Origin: an uncultured Thioclava sp.
Lineage (GTDB): Bacteria > Pseudomonadota > Alphaproteobacteria > Rhodobacterales > Rhodobacteraceae
Direction: 5' to 3'
Assembly: GCF_913064665.1 (NCBI RefSeq)
Contig: NZ_CAJYBT010000009.1
Span: 1-64,000 of the forward strand
DNA: 64,000 nt
Shown: positions 10,425 to 17,875 of the stretch, one piece after another
How the letters are laid out: every line of letters begins with the position of its first letter
Numbering within the stretch: the stretch's first letter is position 1
Position numbers and translations under genes: made by a program
Notes under the pieces: generated by a model
What the model was told of the DNA's origin: nothing
Database searches by the model: none
The model's input: only the letters and a program-made list of their open reading frames with translations

Positions 10425-11076
10425 ACCGCGCGCTCCTTAACCTGTCCCTGACCCGAAGGCCCCGAATGGAAAACGGCGGACTGAGCTGCTGCCACTGCTC
10501 AATCCGCCGCCCTCGTCCCATCACTGGGTATGTCCGACTACACGCGCCACCTGGGGGGATGTCTGCTCGCCCGCGCGCCGGATCTCTTTGTTTTCGTGAA
10601 GCGAGAGCCTGTATGAAACCTGCATTTCGCCGTGAGGTCTTAGTGCCTCGTTTGTTTTCGCTTCCGATGAACAAGGGATGCCACGGGAATTCATGGCACG
10701 CAACAAAAAACTTGCTCTTTTTGACCTAGATGTTGCGGCGGAGTCGCCTTAAAAACAAAGCTTAGTAGGTGAATTCTACTAATTGTTGACGTCATGTCGA
10801 CGAATGACACCACATATAGATATAAATTAGTTCCAAATTTTTTCCGATTTTTCCCCATAAAATCCCAGAATTCGCCCTGATACCCCCGGATCATCCCCTC
10901 AGAGCCAAATATCACACCCCATCACGCAACCGTGATTCGGCCATATTCAACGTGATTAGCGCGTGACTCCTCCGAATCTCGGCGCGAAATCCCGTCACGG
11001 ACCGAAAACACCCCCGTGACTTCCCATATACTGTGCCATGAATTCCCATGTCTCACCCAAACGCCGCGTCAGATAG
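10425..11076. other. AT-rich leader/promoter region of mraZ
   Basis: About 650 bases separate mraZ from the apbC terminator. The part from about 10745 to 10870 is strikingly AT-rich for this genome. The region is bracketed by a perfect 15-bp inverted repeat (GGGAATTCATGGCAC at 10685-10699, its complement at 11033-11047). It also contains a 7-bp hairpin at 10762-10782 (TTAGTAG arms) and three GANTC sites within 45 bases (10934, 10965, 10974). I found no convincing gene. RNase P RNA, which I looked for here, is absent. Confidence 0.6.
11022..11059 (-). promoter_or_regulatory. Possible MraZ-type box array
   Basis: Read on the minus strand, TGGG-type pentamers recur at 11059 (TGGGT), 11048 (TGGGA), 11038 (TGGCA, degenerate) and 11026 (TGGGA), a spacing of 10-12 bases or one helical turn. 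In E. coli MraZ binds TGGGN repeats with about ten-base spacing upstream of mraZ. Here the array lies some 600 bases from the mraZ start, much further than usual, so the assignment is tentative. Confidence 0.3.
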
Positions 11077-11102
11077 AAAAACGGCGCCCCAAAAGGACGC
11101 CG
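11077..11102 (-). terminator. Rho-independent terminator of apbC
   Basis: On the minus strand an 8-bp stem (CGGCGTCC pairing with GGCGCCG including one G-T pair, loop TTTTG) is followed directly by five T. It starts 33 bases after the apbC stop and should insulate apbC from the mraZ leader. Confidence 0.8.
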
Positions 11103-11134
11103 CTTTCCCTCTCTATAAGAGACCCTTTTCGCGG

Positions 11135-12217
11135 TCAGATCAGCCCTTGAGCGATCAAGCCCTGCGCCAATACAGCGTAACTCTGCGCAGCCGGCCCCTC
11201 CCCCGAAGCGATCGGCGTACCCGAATCTCCGGCCAATCGCACCTCAAGGTCGAGCGGCAACGCGCCAAGGAAGGGCAGATCCAGCCGCGCCGCCTCGGCA
11301 GCAACCCCACCATGGCCAAACAGATGCGCCTCATGCCCGCAATTGGGACAGATATAGGTAGACATGTTTTCGATCAGTCCGACGATGGGGGCCTTGAGGC
11401 GGCGGAACATGTCGATTGCCTTCTTGGCATCCAACAGCGCCACGTCCTGCGGGGTGGATACAATGATCGCACCGTCCAGCGTGGTTTTCTGACACAAGCT
11501 AAGCTGCACGTCCCCTGTCCCGGGCGGCAGGTCGATCAACAGCACGTCCAGCGGGCCGTATTCGTCCCATTTCACCTGAAACAGCATCTGTTGCAGCGCG
11601 CCCATCAACATCGGACCGCGCCAGATAACCGCCTCATCCTCTTTCAGCATCAAGCCGATCGACATCAAGGTGACGCCATGAGCCTGCAACGGCAGGATCG
11701 TCTGGCCATCGGGAGAGGCGGGGCGTTTCGTGGCGCCCATCATGCGTGGCTGTGAGGGGCCATAGATATCGGCATCCAGCAGCCCGACCTTCTTGCCCGC
11801 GCGTGCCAGCGCGACAGCAAGGTTTGAAGAGACGGTGGATTTCCCCACGCCCCCCTTGCCCGAGCCAATCGCGAGAATCGTTTTCACGCCGGGTACTTTT
11901 TGCGGCCCCGATTGCGGCTTGGCATGACCGCCAATCGCGGGGCCTTTTTGCTGTTGCGCCGTGTTACCAAGCCCGCGCGGCGGGCCTGCGGGCACAACGA
12001 CCGTCACGCTAATAATACCGGGCAGCGCGCGCACAGCCGCCTCGAGCGCGGGACGCATCGCCTCCAGTTCGGGCTGCGCCGCCCCTTCCAGCACAAATCG
12101 CACCGTGCCGTCCTGCACCGCCAACGCGCGCACCAGATCGCGACTCACCACATCGCCACCGCCAGGCAAAGCCACCCCTTGCAGCGCCGACAGCACCTCT
12201 TCTTTGCCCAAAGCCAT
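11135..12217 (-). CDS. apbC: Mrp/ApbC family iron-sulfur cluster carrier ATPase
   Basis: This P-loop ATPase of the Mrp/NBP35 family carries or transfers Fe-S clusters in the cytoplasm. The 360-residue protein has an N-terminal MIP18-like domain (about 1-75), a low-complexity linker, the deviant Walker A motif [11 protein letters not shown] at 118-128 and the metal-binding CPNC pair typical of Mrp proteins. The ATG at 12217 has AAGGAG nine bases upstream; the frame extends a further 29 codons but without support. It stands alone, divergent from the DUF1127 gene and closed by its own terminator. Confidence 0.93.
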   Translation of the reverse strand: MALGKEEVLSALQGVALPGGGDVVSRDLVRALAVQDGTVRFVLEGAAQPELEAMRPALEAAVRALPGIISVTVVVPAGPPRGLGNTAQQQKGPAIGGHAKPQSGPQKVPGVKTILAIGSGKGGVGKSTVSSNLAVALARAGKKVGLLDADIYGPSQPRMMGATKRPASPDGQTILPLQAHGVTLMSIGLMLKEDEAVIWRGPMLMGALQQMLFQVKWDEYGPLDVLLIDLPPGTGDVQLSLCQKTTLDGAIIVSTPQDVALLDAKKAIDMFRRLKAPIVGLIENMSTYICPNCGHEAHLFGHGGVAAEAARLDLPFLGALPLDLEVRLAGDSGTPIASGEGPAAQSYAVLAQGLIAQGLI

Positions 12218-12561
12218 GCAAATTTCTCCTTGCTCATTTTCCGGGCGCAGATGTCTTGCTGGCCCGTTTCGCGCCGACTGTGGCGTTTTTGCCTCGGGGT
12301 TCAAGGGGCGAACCTATCTGAAAGGTCAGGAAACCCACCGCCAAAACTGAAGCTGCGCACATATCTTGCCGAAATGGCCCCAAAATGGGTCAGAATCGGT
12401 TATGCATTTTCTGCATAGCGGCATTGCCCACCTCCGCCATTGTGCAATCGCAGCATTCACCTCATCTTAAGGCCAACGCGATAGAAAACGCATCGTAACA
12501 GACACGGGCCTCAAGACGGAAAATCCGCACGGGCCCAGTAGGAAAGAGTGAGGCTAAAGCA
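12218..12561. promoter_or_regulatory. Divergent promoter region, apbC / DUF1127-sRNA operon
   Basis: This 344-base region has no gene and must contain promoters for apbC (minus) and the DUF1127 gene with its RNA array (plus). It holds a 17-base dyad at 12401-12417 (TATGCA-N5-TGCATA). TTGTGC at about 12440 followed 17 bases later by CATCTT is a possible plus-strand promoter. In Rhodobacter sphaeroides the homologous operon is driven by RpoHI/RpoHII, but I cannot identify such a promoter here with certainty. Confidence 0.4.
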
Positions 12562-12765
12562 ATGGCACTCGTACAAGACATTCGTATCTCTGAACATGGC
12601 CTAAGCGGCGTCATGACCAAAATTTCCGAGGCGCTGGCACGTCGTAAAGTGTACCGCCAGACGTTGAGCGAACTGCGTTCGCTGAATGGGCGTGAGCTGG
12701 ACGATCTGGGGCTGCATGCCTCGATGATCACCCGCGTGGCCTATGAGGCCGCATACGGCAAGTAA
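12562..12765 (+). CDS. DUF1127 small protein (CcaF1-like)
   Basis: This is a 67-residue basic protein of the DUF1127 (YjiS-like) family, with the characteristic C-terminal stretch of Leu, Asp-Asp-Leu and Gly-Leu residues (ELDDLGLH at about 45-52). In Rhodobacter sphaeroides the DUF1127 protein CcaF1, encoded directly before the CcsR sRNAs, binds RNA and affects sRNA maturation. Here the gene also sits immediately before a CCUCCUCCC stem-loop array, eleven bases from its first hairpin, so the two are almost certainly one transcript. The ATG has GAGG eight bases upstream. An RNA-binding role is inferred from that homologue. Confidence 0.88.
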   Translation: MALVQDIRISEHGLSGVMTKISEALARRKVYRQTLSELRSLNGRELDDLGLHASMITRVAYEAAYGK

Positions 12766-12775
12766 TTGAATTCCT

Positions 12776-12847
12776 GAGCCTCTCCTCCTCCTCCCTGAGG
12801 CTCGGAAATCGGCGGCACCCTCTCTCCTCCTCCCTGAGGGTGTCGCC
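12776..12847 (+). ncRNA. Cuckoo/CcsR-like sRNA, unit 1
   Basis: Two stem-loops expose the anti-Shine-Dalgarno sequence. The first has a 7-bp stem GAGCCTC (12776-12803) and a loop extended by one CTC. The second (12811-12847) has a 12-bp stem with one G-T pair and the loop TCTCCTCCTCCCT. The short-then-long pair matches the two-hairpin layout of the CcsR1-4 RNAs of Rhodobacter sphaeroides. The second hairpin is identical to that of unit 3. Confidence 0.85.
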
Positions 12848-12900
12848 ACAAAGATACCGGCCCGACTTGGCGCGATGCCTTGATGCCGGAACGAGCTGCT

Positions 12901-12975
12901 CGGTTCCCTCTCCTCCTCCCTGGGAATCGCGCTGAGAAGGCGGCGACCTCTCTCCTCCTCCCTGAGGTCGCCGCC
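12901..12975 (+). ncRNA. Cuckoo/CcsR-like sRNA, unit 2
   Basis: The first hairpin (12901-12929) has an 8-bp stem with one wobble pair; the second (12939-12975) has a perfect 12-bp stem. Both display the loop TCTCCTCCTCCCT. A 53-base spacer separates it from unit 1. The 89-base spacer to unit 3 contains three further small hairpins without the anti-SD loop (12995-13011, 13013-13025 and 13037-13050). Confidence 0.85.
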
Positions 12976-13064
12976 TATTCTTCAGCGGGCAAACTGCGAC
13001 AGGCTGTCGCATGCTGCAGCGCAGCACTTGAACACCGGAGCAAATGCTCCACTTTAATACGAAA

Positions 13065-13133
13065 GGCCCTCTCCTCCTCCCTGGGCCGATCGTTTCGGCG
13101 GCACCCTCTCTCCTCCTCCCTGAGGGTGTCGCC
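13065..13133 (+). ncRNA. Cuckoo/CcsR-like sRNA, unit 3
   Basis: The first hairpin (13065-13087) has a short 5-bp stem GGCCC; the second (13097-13133) has a 12-bp stem. Loops are TCTCCTCCTCCCT in both. The second hairpin and its edges match unit 1 over more than 40 bases, a sign of internal duplication or gene conversion. The unit is preceded by ATACGA, close to the ATACCGA found before units 4 and 5. Confidence 0.85.
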
Positions 13134-13147
13134 ACAAGGAATACCGA

Positions 13148-13210
13148 GGGTCCTCTCCTCCTCCCTGGACCCGAGGCTGCGATGTCACTCCTCTCCTCCT
13201 CCCTGGAGTG
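13148..13210 (+). ncRNA. Cuckoo/CcsR-like sRNA, unit 4
   Basis: The hairpins at 13148-13172 (stem GGGTCC) and 13186-13210 (stem CACTCC, extendable by two pairs) both have 6-bp core stems and the loop TCTCCTCCTCCCT. ATACCGA directly precedes the unit (13141-13147). It is the only unit whose second stem is not long. Confidence 0.83.
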
Positions 13211-13227
13211 GCGTCGATCATACCGAA

Positions 13228-13306
13228 GGGTCTCTCCTCCTCCCTGAGACCCGAGGTAGCTAAAGACGGCGGCACCCTCCTCCTCCCTGGGTGCCGCCGT
13301 TTTTTT
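13228..13306 (+). ncRNA. Cuckoo/CcsR-like sRNA, unit 5, ending in the terminator
   Basis: The first hairpin (13228-13252) has a 7-bp stem GGGTCTC; the second (13266-13300) has a perfect 12-bp stem. Loops are TCCTCCTCCCT, slightly shorter than in the other units. The second hairpin runs into seven T, so one structure serves both as the last anti-SD loop and as the terminator of the whole operon. ATACCGA lies just upstream at 13220-13226. Confidence 0.86.
13266..13306 (+). terminator. Terminator of the DUF1127-sRNA operon
   Basis: A perfect 12-bp stem ACGGCGGCACCC with an 11-base anti-SD loop is followed by seven consecutive T. It is the strongest intrinsic terminator I see in the window and closes the array. 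Confidence 0.9.
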
Positions 13307-13324
13307 GTGTCTGGAGCTGCGTTA

Positions 13325-13423
13325 GGGGTGCTGCCCCCGTCGCCGGATGGCGACATGTGCAAACAAAAGGGGGCGCTGCCCCCGGCCTGCGGCCTCCCCC
13401 GGAGTATTTCTTGCTAGATGAAG
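13325..13423. repeat. Dispersed GC-rich palindromic repeat, copy A (two adjacent elements)
   Basis: The main part (13369-13423) reads GGGGGCGCTGCCCCC, a second small GGCC palindrome, CTCCCCCGG and a tail like TATTTCTTGCTAGATGAAG. The same order recurs at 40209-40268 and in altered form at 44123-44174. Directly upstream, 13325-13360 contains GCTGCCCCCGTCGCC and GGATGGCGAC, which recur in degenerate form at 21508-21545. Such elements are common between genes in Rhodobacterales; their function is unknown to me. Confidence 0.7.
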
Positions 13424-13476
13424 GGGGCTTGCGCGTGCCCGGCCGGGCGGGCAGGTAGTCTGCAAGGAGTTTGCCG

Positions 13477-14259
13477 ATGCTGTCTTATCAACACGCCTAT
13501 CACGCGGGAAATCTGGCCGATGTGCACAAGCATGCGCTATTAGCTTGCGCGCTTGACTATCTGACGCGCAAGGACAAGCCGCTGAGCTATATCGAGACCC
13601 ATGCCGGGCGCGGGTTGTATGCGCTGGATGGGGCGGAAGCAGTGAAAACCGGCGAGGCGGCGGCGGGGATTGCGCGGATTGCCGATCTGGACTGGTTTGC
13701 GCCCGAGCACCCCTATGCGCGCGCGCTGGAAACGGTGCGCGCGGCGCATGGTGCACAGGCCTATCCCGGTTCGCCGCTGATCGCGCAAGCGCTGTTGCGG
13801 CGCAGCGATACGCTGCATCTGTGCGAATTGCATCCGCAGGAATATGAGGCCCTGCGCGAGGCGATCGGGCGCAGGCGCGCGATCTTGCATAAGGCGGATG
13901 GGTTGGAGATGGCGATTTCGCTGAGCCCACCAACGCCACGGCGCGGATTGATGCTGATTGATCCCTCTTATGAGGTGAAATCCGATTATGATGCGATCCC
14001 GCGTGTCATGGCGCAGGTCTCAAAAAAGTGGAACGTTGGGGTGATCGCGCTTTGGTATCCGCGTCTGGCCTCGGGAATGCAACGCGCGATGGTGGCAAAT
14101 TTGGCCGCGAATTTCCCCGACGCGTTGAGCCATGAGGTCGATTTTCCACCCGCGCGGGACGGACATGGCATGATTGGCTCGGGGATGTTCGTGATCAATC
14201 CGCCTTGGGGGCTGGCGGATGAGGCCAAGCGGCTATCGACGCTGTTTGCCGCGCTCTAA
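13477..14259 (+). CDS. rlmJ: 23S rRNA (adenine(2030)-N(6))-methyltransferase
   Basis: RlmJ methylates N6 of A2030 in 23S rRNA. The 260-residue protein begins MLSYQHAYHAGN, the family's characteristic N-terminus, and has a THAGRG segment in the SAM-binding fold. The catalytic motif reads DPSYE where E. coli has DPPYE, a conservative variant. The ATG at 13477 has AAGGAG seven bases upstream; a TTG two codons earlier is ignored. It is a single gene behind the repeat cluster that follows the sRNA array. Confidence 0.93.
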   Translation: MLSYQHAYHAGNLADVHKHALLACALDYLTRKDKPLSYIETHAGRGLYALDGAEAVKTGEAAAGIARIADLDWFAPEHPYARALETVRAAHGAQAYPGSPLIAQALLRRSDTLHLCELHPQEYEALREAIGRRRAILHKADGLEMAISLSPPTPRRGLMLIDPSYEVKSDYDAIPRVMAQVSKKWNVGVIALWYPRLASGMQRAMVANLAANFPDALSHEVDFPPARDGHGMIGSGMFVINPPWGLADEAKRLSTLFAAL

Positions 14260-14405
14260 AATGCCTATTCAGTCAGAGATTGGAGCCATGCAAACAGCGC
14301 ATAGCTGATCCAGCATGGACAATCCCCCTGCGGCGCGCAATTTTTTCGCGAAACGGCTGCATGCAATGGCATACGGCTGCCACAAGGTCAGAAGGAGGAC
14401 GCGCC

Positions 14406-15926
14406 TTGTCCAACAACCCGCGCCTGCGCCATCCCAAGTTTCGCGAAAAGCTTATGAGCGCCGAGGATGCAGCGATGCTGATCACGCCCGGTGCGGTGAT
14501 CGGAATGAGCGGGTTTACCGGTTCGGGCTATCCCAAGGCCGTCCCCCAAGCTCTCGCCAAACGGATCAAGGGCGAGCACGCCGCAGGACGCCCATTCAAG
14601 GTGTCGATCTGGACGGGCGCTTCGACTGGGCCCGAATTGGACGGCGCGCTGGCAAAGGCGGATGGCATCGAATTTCGCCTGCCCTACAACTCTGACCCGA
14701 TCGCGCGCGAGCGTATCAACAAGGGCCAGATGCAATATTTCGACATGCATCTCAGCCAAGTCGCGCCGATGGCGTGGATGGGGTTCCTTGGCAAGCTTGA
14801 TACAGCGGTGATCGAGATATCGGGCGTTACCGAGGATGGTGCACTGATCCCGTCGTCTTCGATCGGCAACAACATGACGTGGCTGGAGCAGGCCGATCAA
14901 GTCATCCTTGAGGTCAATAGCTGGCAGTCCGAGGCGCTCAACGGGATGCATGACATCTATTACGGCACTGCCCTGCCCCCCAATCGCGTGCCGATCCCGC
15001 TGGTCAAGCCCGATGACCGGATCGGGCAAACGCATTTTCGCGTGGATCCCGACAAGATCGTGGCGGTGGTTGAGACGGACGGACCAGATCGCAACGCCCC
15101 CTTTAGCCCACCCGATGCGGTGGCCGAAGCGATTGCTGCGAACATCATCGACTTCCTCGCCAATGAGGTGAAACTGGGCCGCATTCCACGTGGTCTGTTG
15201 CCGCTGCAATCGGGTGTGGGCAATGTTGCCAATGCGGTGATGGCGGGTTTGATCGAGGCTCCCTTTGACCAGATGACCGCCTTTACCGAGGTCATTCAGG
15301 ACGGCATGCTGGACATGATCGAGGCGGGCAAGCTGCGCATGGCCAGCGCCACGGCGTTTTCGCTATCGCCAGAAAAAGCGCAGTATTTCAACGATAACGC
15401 GCAGGCCTTTCGCGATAAGCTGATTTTGCGCCCGCAAGAGATCAGCAATCATCCGGAACTGGTGCGTCGCCTTGGCTGCATCGCGATGAATGGGATGATC
15501 GAGGCTGATATTTACGGCAATGTGAATTCCACGCAGATCATGGGCTCGCGCATTCAGAACGGCATTGGCGGCTCGGGCGATTTCGCGCGCAACGGCTATG
15601 TGTCGATCTTCATGACGCCCTCGGTGGCGAAGGGTGGCAAGATTTCCGCGATCGTGCCGATGGCCGCGCATGTCGATCATATCGCGCAAGACGTGCAGGT
15701 GATCGTGACCGAGCAAGGGCTGGCCGATCTGCGCGGTCTCTCGCCGCGTCAGCGCGCCGAAAAGATCATCACCAACTGCGCCCACCCCGCCTATCGCGAC
15801 ATGTTGCGTGATTATTATGAGCGCGCCAAGAAAGGTTCGTTCGGGGGGCACGCGCCTAATCTGCTGGGAGAGGCGCTGAGCTGGCACGAACGCTTCGTGC
15901 AAAGCGGCTCGATGCTACCCGATTAA
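14406..15926 (+). CDS. Acetyl-CoA hydrolase/CoA-transferase family protein
   Basis: A class I CoA transferase of the acetyl-CoA hydrolase/succinyl-CoA:acetate CoA-transferase type, 506 residues. It shows the GxGNVANAVMAG segment and an AFTEVIQDG motif whose Glu is the expected thioester-forming catalytic residue. The likely reaction moves CoA between succinyl-CoA or propionyl-CoA and acetate; the substrate cannot be settled from sequence alone. I start it at the TTG at 14406, which has AAGGAGG seven bases upstream. The frame is open to 14280, but that part has no ribosome site. Its stop overlaps the convergent mntR stop (shared TTAA). Confidence 0.88.
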   Translation: MSNNPRLRHPKFREKLMSAEDAAMLITPGAVIGMSGFTGSGYPKAVPQALAKRIKGEHAAGRPFKVSIWTGASTGPELDGALAKADGIEFRLPYNSDPIARERINKGQMQYFDMHLSQVAPMAWMGFLGKLDTAVIEISGVTEDGALIPSSSIGNNMTWLEQADQVILEVNSWQSEALNGMHDIYYGTALPPNRVPIPLVKPDDRIGQTHFRVDPDKIVAVVETDGPDRNAPFSPPDAVAEAIAANIIDFLANEVKLGRIPRGLLPLQSGVGNVANAVMAGLIEAPFDQMTAFTEVIQDGMLDMIEAGKLRMASATAFSLSPEKAQYFNDNAQAFRDKLILRPQEISNHPELVRRLGCIAMNGMIEADIYGNVNSTQIMGSRIQNGIGGSGDFARNGYVSIFMTPSVAKGGKISAIVPMAAHVDHIAQDVQVIVTEQGLADLRGLSPRQRAEKIITNCAHPAYRDMLRDYYERAKKGSFGGHAPNLLGEALSWHERFVQSGSMLPD

Positions 15927-16345
15927 TCCGTTTTGCGGGTCAGATAGGCTTCGAACGCCGCCAAAGTGCGGCTGGAAACATGGTGCTCGATGCCCTCGGC
16001 GTCGAGTTCGGCGACCTCGTCGGGCACGCCCACTGCACGCAGCAGCGCCACGACCACCCGGTGACGCGCGCGCACGCTTTCGGCCATCGCCTCGCCTTCT
16101 TCGGTCAAAAACACCCCGCGATAGGGGCGCGATACTGCCAGCCCCTCGCGCTTGAGCCGCGCCACCGCCTTGGTTGCCGTGGGATGTGCCACGCCCAGAC
16201 GCGCCGCCAGATCGGTGATGCGCGCCTCGCCGAATTCCGCCGCGAGATCCGAGATCATCTCAACGTAATCCTCCGTCAGCGCCCGCGAGGCGGCCTGTCT
16301 GGCACGGTCAAAGCCCTTGGTCTGGGTCGGATCTGTCTCGGTCAT
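15923..16345 (-). CDS. mntR: Manganese-responsive transcriptional regulator MntR
   Basis: A DtxR/MntR-family repressor that binds Mn(II) and DNA. The 140-residue protein has a winged helix (helix-turn-helix at about residues 45-65, ITDLAARLGVAHPTATKA) and a dimerisation domain with a DAEGIEHH segment that supplies metal ligands; it lacks the SH3 domain of longer DtxR proteins. It is divergent from mntH, and a matching dyad lies in the mntH promoter. I chose the ATG at 16345, with GAAAGG about seven bases upstream; ATG 16351 is a possible alternative. Confidence 0.92.
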   Translation of the reverse strand: MTETDPTQTKGFDRARQAASRALTEDYVEMISDLAAEFGEARITDLAARLGVAHPTATKAVARLKREGLAVSRPYRGVFLTEEGEAMAESVRARHRVVVALLRAVGVPDEVAELDAEGIEHHVSSRTLAAFEAYLTRKTD

Positions 16346-16444
16346 CGGCATGCCTTTCGGGGCCTGTTTCGTAGCGTGCTGGCGCTGCCCTGCCAAGGGA
16401 AACTTGTATCTGGGTGACACTCTTTCAGCATTGAAATTAGCCCC

Positions 16445-16472
16445 TTGATAAAATTGTAGCCAAGGCTACATT
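16445..16472 (+). promoter_or_regulatory. mntH promoter with overlapping MntR box
   Basis: A -35-like TTGATA (16445-16450) and a -10-like TACATT (16467-16472) are 16 bases apart. The dyad TGTAGCC-AA-GGCTACA (16455-16470) fills the spacer and enters the -10 element. It resembles the AT-AGC/GCT-AT core of MntR boxes. Binding of Mn-MntR here would block RNA polymerase, so mntH should be off when manganese is plentiful. Confidence 0.75.
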
Positions 16473-16516
16473 CCGCAAGACTTTTGTTTTTGATCGCCCC
16501 GACAGAAAGCCCCCCC

Positions 16517-17806
16517 ATGAGCACACACGGCCTTTCAGACCGCACCCGCCTCAAGATGTCAGATGTTCTGGCCGGGCGCAGACGTGGCGGTTTACTGTTG
16601 TTCTTTGGCCCTGCGGTGATCGCATCGGTCGCCTATATGGACCCCGGCAATTACGCGACCAATATCGAGGCAGGCGCAGGCTATGGCTATGGGCTGCTTT
16701 GGGTGGTGGTTGTAGCGAATATGATCGCGATGCTATTTCAGGCGCTTTCGGCCCGCGTCGGGATCGTGTCGGGGATGAACTTGGCCGAGCTGTCGCGCGA
16801 ACATTTCCCCCGTCCGGCTGTAATCGCGATGTGGATCGTGTCGGAAATCGCAGCGATGGCCACCGATCTGGCAGAGTTCTTGGGCGGTGCGCTGGGGCTG
16901 TCGCTGCTATTTGGCTGGCCGCTGATCTGGGGCATGGGGGTGACGGCCATCGTGACCTACGCGATCTTGATGTTCGAACGCGGCGGCTTTCGCCCGATGG
17001 AGTTGGTGATCGGCGCTTTGGTGATGATCATTGGGGCGAGCTACCTGATCGAGATGTTTATCGCCCCCGTCGATTGGGCTGGCGTTCTGATGGGGATTGG
17101 CACGCCCGATCTGCCCGATGCGCGTGCGCTAACGATCGCGGTGGGCATCATCGGCGCGACCGTCATGCCTCATGCGATTTTCCTGCATTCCGGGCTGACC
17201 CAACATCGCGCCGTCACCAAGGATCCGTCTGAAAAGAAACGCATTGTGCGCTTTTCCAACATTGAGGTGATCATCGCGCTCGCGCTGGCGGGAATGGTGA
17301 ATATGGCGATGGTGATCATGGCGGCCTCGGCCTTTCATCAAGGCCATTCCGACGTCGCCGAGATCGAGACTGCCTATCACACGCTGACGCCGCTTTTGGG
17401 CGGGGCGGCGGCGGCGGCGTTTCTGGTGTCGCTGATCGCCTCGGGCGTGTCGAGTTCGGTAGTGGGCACGATGGCGGGCCAGATGATCATGCAAGGCTTT
17501 ATTCGTCGCCAAATTCCGGTCTGGTTGCGCCGCGCAATCACCATGCTGCCCGCCTTTGTCGTGGTGGCGATGGGCGTGAACACGACCGAGGCGCTGGTGA
17601 TGAGCCAAGTGGTTCTGTCGATCGCCCTGCCCGTGCCGATGGTCGCGCTGATCTTGTTTGCGCGTCGGCGCGATGTGATGGGCGAGTTTGCCGTGCAGGG
17701 CCCGGTCTTGTGGCTGGCCGGATTGGGCGCGGGCTTGGTTTTGGCGCTGAACTTCGTGCTTTTGTGGCAGATGGCAGGCTTTGCGGTGCCGGGGCTTTCC
17801 AGCTAA
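16517..17806 (+). CDS. mntH: Nramp-type divalent metal:H+ symporter MntH
   Basis: A proton-coupled Mn(II)/Fe(II) importer in the inner membrane. The 429-residue protein has about eleven membrane helices and the two signature motifs: DPGN in YMDPGNYATN (first helix) and MPH in ATVMPHAIFLHSG (sixth helix), which hold the metal. The ATG at 16517 gives the usual short cytoplasmic N-terminus; a TTG eleven codons upstream is less likely. Divergence from mntR and the dyad in its promoter argue for manganese uptake. Confidence 0.95.
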   Translation: MSTHGLSDRTRLKMSDVLAGRRRGGLLLFFGPAVIASVAYMDPGNYATNIEAGAGYGYGLLWVVVVANMIAMLFQALSARVGIVSGMNLAELSREHFPRPAVIAMWIVSEIAAMATDLAEFLGGALGLSLLFGWPLIWGMGVTAIVTYAILMFERGGFRPMELVIGALVMIIGASYLIEMFIAPVDWAGVLMGIGTPDLPDARALTIAVGIIGATVMPHAIFLHSGLTQHRAVTKDPSEKKRIVRFSNIEVIIALALAGMVNMAMVIMAASAFHQGHSDVAEIETAYHTLTPLLGGAAAAAFLVSLIASGVSSSVVGTMAGQMIMQGFIRRQIPVWLRRAITMLPAFVVVAMGVNTTEALVMSQVVLSIALPVPMVALILFARRRDVMGEFAVQGPVLWLAGLGAGLVLALNFVLLWQMAGFAVPGLSS

Positions 17807-17809
17807 TAT

Positions 17810-17837
17810 TTGCCGATAACCATTTGACAACTATAAT
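17810..17837 (+). promoter_or_regulatory. Putative promoter of the Hint-protein gene
   Basis: TTGCCG (17810-17815) is followed after 16 bases by a perfect TATAAT (17832-17837). A second -35-like TTGACA (17824-17829) lies too close to use this -10. The start codon of the Hint gene is 39 bases further on. Confidence 0.5.
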
Positions 17838-17875
17838 CGTTTACAGTGACGGCTCCCTTCGTAGGAAGCCGTCTG

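Noticed and set aside
10691..10915. Small minus-strand gene in the AT-rich leader
   Set aside because: The 74-codon frame has no clear ribosome site and no recognisable product; low GC makes long frames less informative here.
10425..11076. RNase P RNA gene upstream of mraZ
   Set aside because: rnpB sits here in some alphaproteobacteria, but the conserved GAGGAAAGTC-type core and the 3' conserved region are absent on both strands.
12776..13306. CRISPR array
   Set aside because: The repeating part is a hairpin loop with changing stems, unit spacing is irregular, no cas genes are present, and a DUF1127 gene precedes it; this fits tandem sRNAs, not CRISPR.
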